From: an uncultured Eubacteriales bacterium
GTDB lineage: Bacteria > Bacillota > Clostridia > Oscillospirales > Acutalibacteraceae
DNA: 64,000 bases
Direction of reading: 5' to 3'
Assembly (NCBI GenBank): GCA_900540085.1
Contig: UQEU01000007.1
Span: 28,750-92,749 of the forward strand
Shown here: one piece after another, positions 8,058 through 15,794 of the stretch
Numbering within the stretch: position 1 is the first letter of the stretch
Layout: each line of letters opens with the position of its first letter
Notes under the pieces: model-generated
Told to the model about the DNA's origin: nothing
Database searches by the model: none
Seen by the model: the letters and a program-made list of their open reading frames with translations, nothing else
Position numbers and translations under genes: made by a program

Positions 8058-8478
8058 CCCTTTTCTCTTTAGTAAAGCCACTTTTTCTTTTTTTCCCGAT
8101 AGTTTTATTATAAACCTTTTTGCCATACATTTGCAAGCGTTTTTTGACTTTTTCTAAACAAAATGCAGCTTTTTTAAAAATATTTTTAAGCGACTTTGAT
8201 AATTTGACTGTAAACGCCGAAGCAAATCTGCCAAAAGTAAATCTATACAGATAAAAACAGATGAAAAACGCAACAAAAAAGACTGCCCTTACATTTCCGT
8301 CATTGTAAGCCATAACAAAAATTAAACTTAAAAATCCACACAAAACAGAAAAAATAACATCTAAAACAAATGTTGCTTTTTTATTTGAAAACAGTTTTTC
8401 CAACAAATAAAAAAAGTCATAAAAAACTGAGCAAAAAAATCCCAAAACAGAAAAAGCTATTATTGATGAAGTCATCAT
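8026..8478 (-). CDS. yabQ: spore cortex biosynthesis protein YabQ
   Basis: A 150-residue membrane protein with an N-terminal hydrophobic segment (MMTSSIIAFSVLGFFCSVFYD), two more around residues 37-75, and a long basic C-terminal tail. YabQ is needed for cortex formation during sporulation and sits in the forespore outer membrane in B. subtilis. The start overlaps the yabP stop (ATGA), and the tail overlaps the start of divIC by 32 bases. Identification is by layout and position between yabP and divIC; sequence conservation in this family is low. Confidence 0.83.
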   Translation of the reverse strand: MMTSSIIAFSVLGFFCSVFYDFFYLLEKLFSNKKATFVLDVIFSVLCGFLSLIFVMAYNDGNVRAVFFVAFFICFYLYRFTFGRFASAFTVKLSKSLKNIFKKAAFCLEKVKKRLQMYGKKVYNKTIGKKRKSGFTKEKRDEKSVRGIPS

Positions 8479-8744
8479 CTGAAAATTCTGTCCAAAATAC
8501 TTTTTTTATCATTTCTGTTTTCTGAATAAATGATTGCACACACCGTACCCGAAACATTCATTACCTGTGTTTCCGTATTCAAGCAATCAATATGAAGATG
8601 CTCGCCTTTAATTAAAATATTTCCCATAGTCGATACTGCAAGTATCTCATTTTCATTAAAATATTCTACATCTTTAATTCCGCTGATTTCTGCTTTTTCT
8701 CTTTTTTCAATTTTTAAAGAATGTTGTACTGTTTCTTGTTCCAT
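8475..8744 (-). CDS. yabP: sporulation protein YabP
   Basis: An 89-residue protein of the YabP/YqfC family. The core EISGIKDVEYFNENEILAVSTMGNILIKGEHLHIDCLN matches the small beta-rich domain of this family, here described by its pattern: a G-V-x-x-F/Y-turn, then L-x-T-x-x-G-x-L-x-I-x-G. In B. subtilis it is expressed in the mother cell and needed for the spore coat/cortex stage. TGGGGGC precedes the ATG. It is coupled to yabQ by a 4-base overlap. Confidence 0.88.
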   Translation of the reverse strand: MEQETVQHSLKIEKREKAEISGIKDVEYFNENEILAVSTMGNILIKGEHLHIDCLNTETQVMNVSGTVCAIIYSENRNDKKSILDRIFR

Positions 8745-8788
8745 AAAAACGCCCCCAAGAAATAGTACGACGATAACTCAAAAAATAT

Positions 8789-9028
8789 TCATAAAATCTC
8801 GTACATATTTACTGCATCATCTTTAAGTGCGTGGTCAGCAACCTGTAAAACCTTATATTTTCTTTGCGACTGTCCCATTGATATTACGATTTCATCGCCG
8901 ATTTTAACATCGTAAGAAGCTCTGACAACTTTACCGTTAACTTCAACTCTTCCTGCATCACAGGCTTCGTTTGCAACTGTCCTTCTTTTGATAATTCTTG
9001 AAACTTTTAAATACTTATCTATTCTCAT
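8789..9028 (-). CDS. rqcP: S4-domain ribosome quality-control protein RqcP (YabO)
   Basis: A 79-residue, almost pure S4 RNA-binding domain: MRIDKYLKVSRIIKRRTVAN, then CDAGRVEVNGKVVRAS. This is the Hsp15/YabO family. In B. subtilis RqcP holds peptidyl-tRNA on the stalled 50S subunit while RqcH adds alanine tails. The start has GGGAGA upstream. It follows the hup terminator and precedes yabP by 44 bases, so it may be the first gene of the rqcP-yabP-yabQ-divIC unit. RqcH is not in the window. Confidence 0.9.
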   Translation of the reverse strand: MRIDKYLKVSRIIKRRTVANEACDAGRVEVNGKVVRASYDVKIGDEIVISMGQSQRKYKVLQVADHALKDDAVNMYEIL

Positions 9029-9044
9029 TTTGATTTCTCCCGAT

Positions 9045-9078
9045 AAATAAAAAGTCCATCTGAAAACCAGACGGACTT
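9045..9078 (-). terminator. terminator after hup
   Basis: An 11-base stem with one G-U pair (9078-9068 with 9062-9052) and a 5-base loop, then TTTTTATTT on the minus strand, 10 bases past the hup stop codon. Confidence 0.8.
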
Positions 9079-9088
9079 AACAGTAAGA

Positions 9089-9361
9089 TTATTTTACAGC
9101 GTCTTTAAGAGGTTTGCCTGCTTTAAAAGAAGGAACTTTTGTTTCAGGAATTTGGATAGTTTCCTTTGTTCTTGGGTTAAGACCTGTACGAGCTGCACGA
9201 ACCTTTACATCGAATGTACCAAAGCCTGCAAGAGCTACTTTGTCGCCTTCCTGAAGTGCTTCAGTGATAGCATCGAATACTGCTGAAACAGCTGCTTCTG
9301 CGTCCTTTTTAGAAATTTCTGCTTTTGCAGCAACTGCTGCAACAAGGTCTGTTTTGTTCAT
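9089..9361 (-). CDS. hup: HU-family DNA-binding protein
   Basis: A 90-residue histone-like protein of standard HU length. It has MNKTDLVAAVA at the start, the dimer core GDKVALAGFGTF, and the DNA-binding arm ARTGLNPRTKETIQIP, whose proline intercalates in the minor groove. HU bends and compacts DNA and is normally abundant. A good site CGGAGG stands before the ATG. It lies between mazG and rqcP, as in many Clostridia, and has its own terminator. Confidence 0.96.
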   Translation of the reverse strand: MNKTDLVAAVAAKAEISKKDAEAAVSAVFDAITEALQEGDKVALAGFGTFDVKVRAARTGLNPRTKETIQIPETKVPSFKAGKPLKDAVK

Positions 9362-9376
9362 TTAGAAATCCTCCGT

Positions 9377-10189
9377 TTAATTTTGTAAATTTATTTTAGC
9401 GTTATTCCAAAGTTCGTCAAACTGAGTTTCATCCATCTTTAAAGTGTCGATACCTTTCTCCGCCGAGATTTTTTCACACTCTTTCACACGAGAAATAAAC
9501 TTTTCGGTAGAGTTAAACAATACTTCTTCTGCGTCTTTATTCAAAGAACGAGAAATGTTTACAGCCGAAAAAAGTATATCACCGATTTCATCTTCTGTCA
9601 GTTCTTCATTTCCTTTTGAAATAGCAATTTCTAACTCATTGATTTCATCTTTTAAATTTTGAATAACTTTGTCTAATTGGTCTTTTTTCCAATCATAACC
9701 GAACTTTGAAGCACGAGACTGAATTTTCTGTGCACGCATAAGTGCAGGCAATTCTTTCGGCACGGCGTCAAGCCTGTCAACATTTGAAGAGTAATTCTTT
9801 TCTTTCTGTTTTGCAGAATCCCAACTGTTGAGTGCATCTTTTTCCGTTGAAGCAACGTCATTGCCGAAAACATGAGGATGACGAAAAACAAGTTTTTGAG
9901 CCAATTCATTGACAACATCTGCAAAATCAAAATTGTGTTGTTCGCTTTCCATTTGACAATGCAGTAAAACTTGAAGAAGAACATCTCCAAACTCTTCTTT
10001 CATCATATCCGCATTGTTTTGATTTATTGCTTCAATAGCCTCGTATGTTTCTTCTATAAAATTCTTTTTGATAGAAAAGTGAGTTTGTGCTTTATCCCAT
10101 TCGCAACCGTCGGGACTGCGTAATAAACCGACAATATTTACCAAATCTTCAATATTGTATCTGTTTTTAAACTCAAAGTCAATCGACAT
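9377..10189 (-). CDS. mazG: nucleoside triphosphate pyrophosphohydrolase MazG
   Basis: A 270-residue protein with two MazG folds. The first has GCEWDKAQTHFSIKKNF, then EETYEAIEA and EEFGDVLLQVLLH, the EEx2E and ExxD metal-binding sets; the second half has a weaker copy with DEINELEIAI and EDEIGDILFSAVN. It cleaves NTPs, probably non-canonical ones, to NMP and pyrophosphate. The B. subtilis counterpart YabN has an added N-terminal methylase domain that is absent here, so this is the E. coli MazG architecture. The start at 10189 is chosen over 10243 because AGAAGGGAA lies just before it. Confidence 0.93.
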   Translation of the reverse strand: MSIDFEFKNRYNIEDLVNIVGLLRSPDGCEWDKAQTHFSIKKNFIEETYEAIEAINQNNADMMKEEFGDVLLQVLLHCQMESEQHNFDFADVVNELAQKLVFRHPHVFGNDVASTEKDALNSWDSAKQKEKNYSSNVDRLDAVPKELPALMRAQKIQSRASKFGYDWKKDQLDKVIQNLKDEINELEIAISKGNEELTEDEIGDILFSAVNISRSLNKDAEEVLFNSTEKFISRVKECEKISAEKGIDTLKMDETQFDELWNNAKINLQN

Positions 10190-10265
10190 TTTGTATTCCC
10201 TTCTCAATGACTGTGTACAATATAATACAATATTAATCAGCAAATTTCAAGTGTTTTAGCCAAAT

Positions 10266-11930
10266 TTAAAACTTTTTAATCATTTTTAAAGAACTAATGT
10301 CCAAAACTTTGAACAGAAAAACAAAAGCTATATAAAAAACAACAGTAATAATTAATATTATCATATTGCTTATATTTACACTATTTGAGAAATTTATACT
10401 TTTAAGAAAAAAAATAATCGTCGGAACAGACAAAGAGACAAGAAACGGTCTTAAAAAAGTTTCACAAAATCTGACTTTCAATTTTGTTTTTTTAAAAAAT
10501 GCAACGCAACACCAAACAAGCGAAAATGCAGTACCTATAAAAGAAGAAACAACAAAAGATTCCATTGCAAGATTTGTTTTTTGCATCAACAAAAAATTAA
10601 ATCCGATTTTAATAACCGCTGAAAAAGCAAAAGGCAAAACAGCATCTTTTCCAAGACCTGCGCCTTGCAAGGCACAAACAACAGGAGAAAGCAGAGCGTA
10701 AACAATCATTGTTACTCCAAAAAAAGATAACATTTTTTCTCCTCCCATAGCTATATCCGGATTTTTAATTCCATAAACAATATTTATAATTTCCTTCGGC
10801 ATTAAATAAAAACACCATCCGACTCCAAAACCTATCACAACAGAAAATTTCAAAAGTATTTCCATATAATATGAACCTTTTTTTAAATCATTTACGGCAA
10901 GCTGACCACTGATAACAGGTACTGCCGCCAATCCGAGTGCAGCACTGAGCATTGGAACGAGGTTTTTAAAATCGAGAACGGAACTGTATATTCCAAAAAG
11001 ATATGTAGGTACATCGTCTGCTTTTGTCTGTGAAAAGTTCAATGCATTTTGATACGCATTTATAAGGAAATTTACATCTGCATTTTCAAGACAAAAATTA
11101 ACGCTTGCCTGTTCAAGAATATTTGAAATTCCCGAAACTGCCGTTGCAGCAACAATAGGAAAAGAAAGATTTAATATTTCTTTTCTTACAGATAAATTTA
11201 CATTATTATTTTTTATTTTTTTAAATTTACTTTTTCCTATTAATATTTCAAGATATATGTACGACGCTAAACTGCCGAAAAACACACCTGCCATTGACAT
11301 TGCAGAAGTAATCGGATAAATAAAACTCAGTGCTTCTTCATCACTGCCTGCAAATTTGCCTAAAACCGTCGAAAAATTTACATATTCGTCAAACAACATA
11401 CTCATACCGACTCTTGCAAAAAGCAAACCGAAAATTGCTTTAAAAAGGCAGTCAATCAATTGAGAAACTGCCGTAGGAGTCATATTCATCTCGCCTTCAA
11501 ACACACCTCTTCTTGCACCGCTTAAACAAGAAAAAATCAGTGACGGTGCAAGAGTGAAAATGCAAAAAAGCGCACCGTTTCCTCCTCCTGTATATTTACA
11601 ATACGGAAAAGCAATTAAAGAAACAATTATTGCAGAAACAAATCCCAAAACAAGCATTATTTTAAAGGATACACTTTTAATAACAGAAACTCTTGTGATA
11701 TTGTTTTTTGCAATATATTCGCTTACAAGTTTTGAAACAACAACAGGCACGGCACCCATACAGACAGAATTAAACGGCACGAACAAATTATACGCTATTG
11801 CAAAATATCCTCTTCCTGTTGCACCTATAAGAGATGTTAAAGGAATTTTATATAAAACAGTAATAACTTTAACAAGTACGGTTGACACTATTAGAATTAA
11901 AGCGTTTGAAGTATAGTTTTTGCGTTTCAA
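10266..11930 (-). CDS. spoVB: SpoVB-like polysaccharide/lipid II flippase (MOP superfamily)
   Basis: A 554-residue protein with about 14 hydrophobic segments, starting MKRKNYTSNALILIVSTVLVK and with IPLTSLIGATGRGYFAIAY, typical of the SpoVB/YabM branch of the MOP exporters. These proteins are thought to flip undecaprenyl-linked precursors, for SpoVB those used for spore cortex. Its position just before mazG-hup-rqcP-yabP-yabQ copies the B. subtilis yabM-yabN-yabO-yabP-yabQ order, which favours a spore role over export of the 46-57 kb polysaccharide. The start is a TTG with GGTGAT upstream. The substrate is inferred. Confidence 0.86.
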   Translation of the reverse strand: MKRKNYTSNALILIVSTVLVKVITVLYKIPLTSLIGATGRGYFAIAYNLFVPFNSVCMGAVPVVVSKLVSEYIAKNNITRVSVIKSVSFKIMLVLGFVSAIIVSLIAFPYCKYTGGGNGALFCIFTLAPSLIFSCLSGARRGVFEGEMNMTPTAVSQLIDCLFKAIFGLLFARVGMSMLFDEYVNFSTVLGKFAGSDEEALSFIYPITSAMSMAGVFFGSLASYIYLEILIGKSKFKKIKNNNVNLSVRKEILNLSFPIVAATAVSGISNILEQASVNFCLENADVNFLINAYQNALNFSQTKADDVPTYLFGIYSSVLDFKNLVPMLSAALGLAAVPVISGQLAVNDLKKGSYYMEILLKFSVVIGFGVGWCFYLMPKEIINIVYGIKNPDIAMGGEKMLSFFGVTMIVYALLSPVVCALQGAGLGKDAVLPFAFSAVIKIGFNFLLMQKTNLAMESFVVSSFIGTAFSLVWCCVAFFKKTKLKVRFCETFLRPFLVSLSVPTIIFFLKSINFSNSVNISNMIILIITVVFYIAFVFLFKVLDISSLKMIKKF

Positions 11931-11943
11931 AATATCACCACAT

Positions 11944-11975
11944 AAAAAATAAGGACTGTCATTTAAACAGTCCTT
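11944..11975 (-). terminator. terminator after the coiled-coil gene
   Basis: A perfect 9-base stem (11975-11967 with 11959-11951), 7-base loop and ATTTTTTA on the minus strand, in the 54-base gap between the gene at 11985 and the spoVB start. It ends the long his-recJ-rel-hemZ transcript. Confidence 0.82.
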
Positions 11976-11984
11976 AAATAAAAA

Positions 11985-12314
11985 TTAAAACTTATTGTTT
12001 TGCTTATATTCTTCCAACTCATCGGATAAAACATCTATTTTATTTCTCAACAATGAGATTTCTTCTTCTTTGACATCTATATCAACTTGATTTACTTCTT
12101 CGCCGTTTTTTTGCTTATAAATCAAATAGCCGTAATTTTCATACACTCTTGACAATTTATTTTTATTATCAAGCAATTCGATTTTTCGTCTTGATATTTC
12201 AAGTGCAGTTGCACTTCTTTTTGACAATTCTTCGGCAACATTTTTAGTTTTGTTTATAACTTCATCAAAATTCATATTTTTTGTCTTATTAAATATATCA
12301 TCAAAGTTTGCCAC
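11985..12314 (-). CDS. small coiled-coil protein of unknown function
   Basis: A 109-residue, highly charged, probably all-helical protein. It has repeated short helices at the N-terminus (FDDIFNKTKNMNFDEVINKTKNV, where the NKTKN motif occurs twice), a helix with SKRSATALEISRRKIEL, and a C-terminal coiled coil rich in E, L and I. No signal peptide, membrane segment or enzyme motif is seen. A GTG start at 12314 is chosen because GAGGTGG lies five bases upstream. It is the last gene before a terminator, behind the kinase gene. Proteins of this kind are often annotated as hypothetical or as zinc-ribbon-less relatives of small septum-linked coiled coils; no function is claimed. Confidence 0.72.
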   Translation of the reverse strand: MANFDDIFNKTKNMNFDEVINKTKNVAEELSKRSATALEISRRKIELLDNKNKLSRVYENYGYLIYKQKNGEEVNQVDIDVKEEEISLLRNKIDVLSDELEEYKQNNKF

Positions 12315-12379
12315 AGTGTCCACCTCGTATAAGTTATTATTACAATACATTATATTCCATACTGTAACAAATTGCAAGG

Positions 12380-13285
12380 TCAACCTACAAATTCTTTGAG
12401 CATTGAGTATTTTGGCACAAACTTTTTATCAACTGTAACAATATTGTTTAAAGCGTTTAACATTTCTTGGGAAATATCTTGATATTTGCTGTCTCTTGAA
12501 ACAGAACTTAACAAATTACAAGCCTGTTCTTTCATAACTCCGCACTCATATTCAATAAAAGTATTGATTTGAAAATCGGCATCTTCACGAAAAGGCAAGA
12601 GCGACAAGTCTTCGTTTTTAACAACATTTTTCCACAAGTGAAAAGTGTTTTCCACTGAGCTTCCCCTAAAATTAAAATCTCTGACAATTCTTCTTACAAG
12701 ACGCAATTGTCTTGCGTTCAAAAGCGTTTTTTCATCATTTGAAATTTCATCTTCAACATTGATAAAAAGACTTTTAACTGTCTTGTGAGAAAACTCATTT
12801 GAAATTACGGGATTTAAAGAATGGATACCTTCAACTATTAGAAAATCGTTTTTCTTCATTTGTATTTTACAATGATTTTCAATTCTTTTTCCCGAAATAA
12901 AATCAAATCGAGGCAAAGAAACTTCTTTTCCGTTTAAAATATCGGAAAACTGTGATTTAAAAAAATCCACATCTAAAGCATTAATAGAGTCAAAGTCTGT
13001 TTCCTCTCCGTACTTTTCCTTCTGTATATCTACACTGTGAAAATAATCATCGAGAGAAACGATAAATACTTTTTTATTATCACTTGCAATTTTATTTGCT
13101 ATTATTTGAGAAGTAGTGGTTTTTCCTGCACAAGACGGTCCTGCAATTATCAATGCAGAACATTCACTATTTTCGATACTCGATAAAACTCTGTCAATTT
13201 CATTTATATAGCGATTTTCACACTCGTCTATAAAACTATGTAATTCATATTTACATTTTTTATTTATTAAACTTATATTTGCCAT
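12380..13285 (-). CDS. uridine kinase-like P-loop nucleoside kinase
   Basis: A 301-residue kinase with the Walker A motif AGPSCAGKTTTSQ (about residues 46-58), the lid/Walker B strand FIVSLDDYF followed by DFDSINALDVDFF, and a LIVEGIHSLNP strand. This is the phosphoribulokinase/uridine kinase family. Many Clostridia carry a longer form of about 550 residues with an N-terminal TGS/threonyl-tRNA-synthetase-like part; that part is missing here and only a short leader precedes the kinase core. It starts two bases after hemZ. The substrate, probably uridine or another nucleoside, cannot be read from sequence. Confidence 0.8.
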   Translation of the reverse strand: MANISLINKKCKYELHSFIDECENRYINEIDRVLSSIENSECSALIIAGPSCAGKTTTSQIIANKIASDNKKVFIVSLDDYFHSVDIQKEKYGEETDFDSINALDVDFFKSQFSDILNGKEVSLPRFDFISGKRIENHCKIQMKKNDFLIVEGIHSLNPVISNEFSHKTVKSLFINVEDEISNDEKTLLNARQLRLVRRIVRDFNFRGSSVENTFHLWKNVVKNEDLSLLPFREDADFQINTFIEYECGVMKEQACNLLSSVSRDSKYQDISQEMLNALNNIVTVDKKFVPKYSMLKEFVG

Positions 13286-13287
13286 AA

Positions 13288-14721
13288 TTATCTATATTCT
13301 TTATAAAAATCATATATTCCTGATTTTCTCGTTATCATTTCATCAAAACGGTCTATATATTCATACGGATACTTAAAGTTATATATTCTTTCAATTTTGG
13401 TATCAACAGGAGAACGAAGTTTTGTAACTGCACCTGCTCCACACCCGAAAACGCTGTGTGTTTCATCCATCATATATACATTATATAAACCGTCTTTTCC
13501 GTTTTTACACCAACCAACATTTTCGAGATTACCGACGGTTTTGCTTTGCCTATACATATAATATGGATAGTAGCCGTTATTTTTAAGTGCTTCAAAACTG
13601 TAATCTACCATTTCGTTCGCCTCTTTTGGCGTACAAACTGTATTTTCCCTATTACCCGCCATATAAGACGCAGTTTTCATTGCAAGAGAATGTACAGTAA
13701 TATTTTGAGCACCGAGTTTCACTGCTGTATCGACACTGTTTTTAAACGACGAAACAGTGTCATTCGGCAAACCTGCGATTAAGTCCATATTGATATTATC
13801 AAACCCGCAATCACAAGCGAGTTTATAAGCATCAATAGTCTGTTGTGAGTTGTGGTTTCTTCCGATAGTTTCTAAAACATCGTCAGAAAAAGTCTGCGGG
13901 TTTATACTTATTCTCGTTGCATCTGCATTTTTTATTGCCAAAAGTTTTTCTTTTGTAACGGTATCAGGTCTTCCTGCTTCAACAGTGTATTCTCTCAAAT
14001 GTGTTAAATCAAAATTACTCTCAACCGTTTTAAACAGCTTTTCAAGTTGTTCTGCTGAAAGTGTAGTTGGTGTACCTCCGCCGAAATAGACCGTTTCAAG
14101 CCGTAAATTGAGTTCTTTTGCAATTCTTCCCGTTTCTTCAAGTTCTTTACACAGAAGTTCCACATAAGGTTCGACAAGTTTTTTTGCACTTTGTGAATTT
14201 ACCGAATGCGACACAAAAGAACAGTATGAGCAACGGGTAGGACAAAACGGTATTGATATGTAAAGCGAAAATGAATTATCTTTTGATAATGAAATGATTT
14301 CATTTTCGTGCTTCATAACTTCAAAAGCGAGCTGTGTTTTCTGCTCACTTACAAGAAGTCTGTTTTGAAAATCCGATTTTGCATTTTCTTCGCCGATATT
14401 TTCACATATTCTGTGCATCAGTTTAGCAGGACGAACACCTGTCAATATGCCCCATTTTGAAACATAGTTTAATGTTTCGCATAAGCATCTGTAAAGAGTT
14501 CTGCAAGCAGTCGTTTCTATATCAAAATCGTTTATTTTTTCCGAAAACTCAAAATTCTTACCACCGTATTTAACATACGAATTTACGCAATCATTAAAGC
14601 AAACTACTTTAATATCAGCATCGTCATCTTCTTCAAGCAGAAATTTTTCAAAAGGGAAAAAAATTCTGCACAATTTTTCAATTTCACATTTTAATTCTGA
14701 ACAATTAGTATAAACTTTCAT
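13288..14721 (-). CDS. hemZ: HemZ-type coproporphyrinogen dehydrogenase-like radical SAM protein
   Basis: A 477-residue radical SAM protein with CX3CX2C at C160, C164 and C167 (IPFCPTRCSYCSF), preceded by the HemZ-specific N-terminal domain with ILTGVRPAKLMH (about 92-103). The following VYFGGGTPTTLS and the ISINPQTFSD region are as in HemN/HemW-like proteins. HemN-type enzymes oxidatively decarboxylate coproporphyrinogen III without oxygen. No other heme gene is near, and many HemN-like proteins have other roles, so the exact reaction is uncertain. It follows the MBL hydrolase by two bases. Confidence 0.88.
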   Translation of the reverse strand: MKVYTNCSELKCEIEKLCRIFFPFEKFLLEEDDDADIKVVCFNDCVNSYVKYGGKNFEFSEKINDFDIETTACRTLYRCLCETLNYVSKWGILTGVRPAKLMHRICENIGEENAKSDFQNRLLVSEQKTQLAFEVMKHENEIISLSKDNSFSLYISIPFCPTRCSYCSFVSHSVNSQSAKKLVEPYVELLCKELEETGRIAKELNLRLETVYFGGGTPTTLSAEQLEKLFKTVESNFDLTHLREYTVEAGRPDTVTKEKLLAIKNADATRISINPQTFSDDVLETIGRNHNSQQTIDAYKLACDCGFDNINMDLIAGLPNDTVSSFKNSVDTAVKLGAQNITVHSLAMKTASYMAGNRENTVCTPKEANEMVDYSFEALKNNGYYPYYMYRQSKTVGNLENVGWCKNGKDGLYNVYMMDETHSVFGCGAGAVTKLRSPVDTKIERIYNFKYPYEYIDRFDEMITRKSGIYDFYKEYR

Positions 14722-14723
14722 CT

Positions 14724-15341
14724 TTACCTCAACAATTCGTTGTGTTGTCTTTCAAAATCTAAAGTTGAGTCTTTACCGTGTCCTGCATAAACAATGTAGT
14801 CACCGTCAAGATTTGCCAGCTTTTTCAAACTGTTTTTCATATCAGTCATACTTCCGCCGGGAAAATCCGTTCTTCCATACGAAAGTCTGAACAATGTATC
14901 TCCCGTAAAAATAACATTTTCACAAATATAGCAAACACTGCCTTGAGTATGACCGGGAGTTGACATAACTTTTATTTCAAGGTCGCCAAGCATAATTACT
15001 TTTCCGTCTCTTAAAAAGAAATCGGCTTTAGTCGGCTCCTGCGTTCTGTCTCGCATACAAAAAACTGCAAGCGACAATTTTGAACTTTCAAGCATTTGAG
15101 CGTCTTTTTCTCCGATATATACAAGAGAACCGTACTTTTCACGAGCTTTTTTAACTCCTAAAATATGGTCGTAATGTCCATGTGTAAGCAATATATACTT
15201 TGGTTTTTTATCGCCGATAAACGCCTCTACTTCATCGTTGAAATCAGGACAATCTATCAATGCACATTCTCCGCTTTTTTCATCTGTAAGAAGATAGCAG
15301 TTATTGTCCATATTGCCTATTGTAAGTTTTTTTACTTCCAT
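14724..15341 (-). CDS. MBL-fold metallohydrolase (glyoxalase II-like)
   Basis: A 205-residue metallo-beta-lactamase-fold protein with the metal motif THGHYDHI near residue 53, TPGHTQGSVCY near 128, FTGDTLF near 145 and YAGHGKDS near the end. This set is that of the YqgX/hydroxyacylglutathione hydrolase branch, which hydrolyses thioesters such as S-lactoylglutathione or bacillithiol adducts. The start overlaps the dtd stop by one base (TAATG). The physiological substrate is not evident. Confidence 0.87.
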   Translation of the reverse strand: MEVKKLTIGNMDNNCYLLTDEKSGECALIDCPDFNDEVEAFIGDKKPKYILLTHGHYDHILGVKKAREKYGSLVYIGEKDAQMLESSKLSLAVFCMRDRTQEPTKADFFLRDGKVIMLGDLEIKVMSTPGHTQGSVCYICENVIFTGDTLFRLSYGRTDFPGGSMTDMKNSLKKLANLDGDYIVYAGHGKDSTLDFERQHNELLR

Positions 15342-15793
15342 TATTTTAACTCCTTAGAATCAAGAATTATTGTAACAGGGCCGTCGTTTAAAAGGCTTAC
15401 TTTCATATCTGCTCCGAAAATGCCTTTTTGCACATTTAAAACGCCTGATTTTTCAAGTTCTGTGCAAAACTTTTCATACAAATCATTTGCCGTTTCAAGA
15501 GGTGCAGAACCAATGAAATTCGGTCTGCGTCCATGAGTACAGTCGGCAAGCAAAGTAAACTGTGAAACAACAAGGGCACTTGCATTAATATCAAGCAATG
15601 ACAAATTCATTTTTTCATTCTCATCTTCAAAAATCCTTAAATAAGGAATTTTTTTCATAAGTTTTTCTATATCTTTTTCAGTATCTCCGTCAGCAACGCC
15701 GAGAAAAATCAAAAAACCTTTTTCGATTTCTCCCGTTGTTTTTCCGTCAACTTTTACTGACGCCTGAGACACCCTTTGTATTACTGCTTTCAT
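15341..15793 (-). CDS. dtd: D-aminoacyl-tRNA deacylase
   Basis: A 150-residue protein beginning MKAVIQRVSQASVKVDG and containing the active-site SQFTLLADCTHGRRPNF, both hallmarks of Dtd. The dimeric enzyme removes D-amino acids (and glycine from tRNA-Ala) mischarged onto tRNA. A longer frame opens at 15862 inside rel; the ATG at 15793, with CGGAG upstream, gives the normal length. It starts one base after the rel stop, the usual rel-dtd neighbourhood of Firmicutes. Confidence 0.96.
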   Translation of the reverse strand: MKAVIQRVSQASVKVDGKTTGEIEKGFLIFLGVADGDTEKDIEKLMKKIPYLRIFEDENEKMNLSLLDINASALVVSQFTLLADCTHGRRPNFIGSAPLETANDLYEKFCTELEKSGVLNVQKGIFGADMKVSLLNDGPVTIILDSKELK

Positions 15794-15794
15794 T

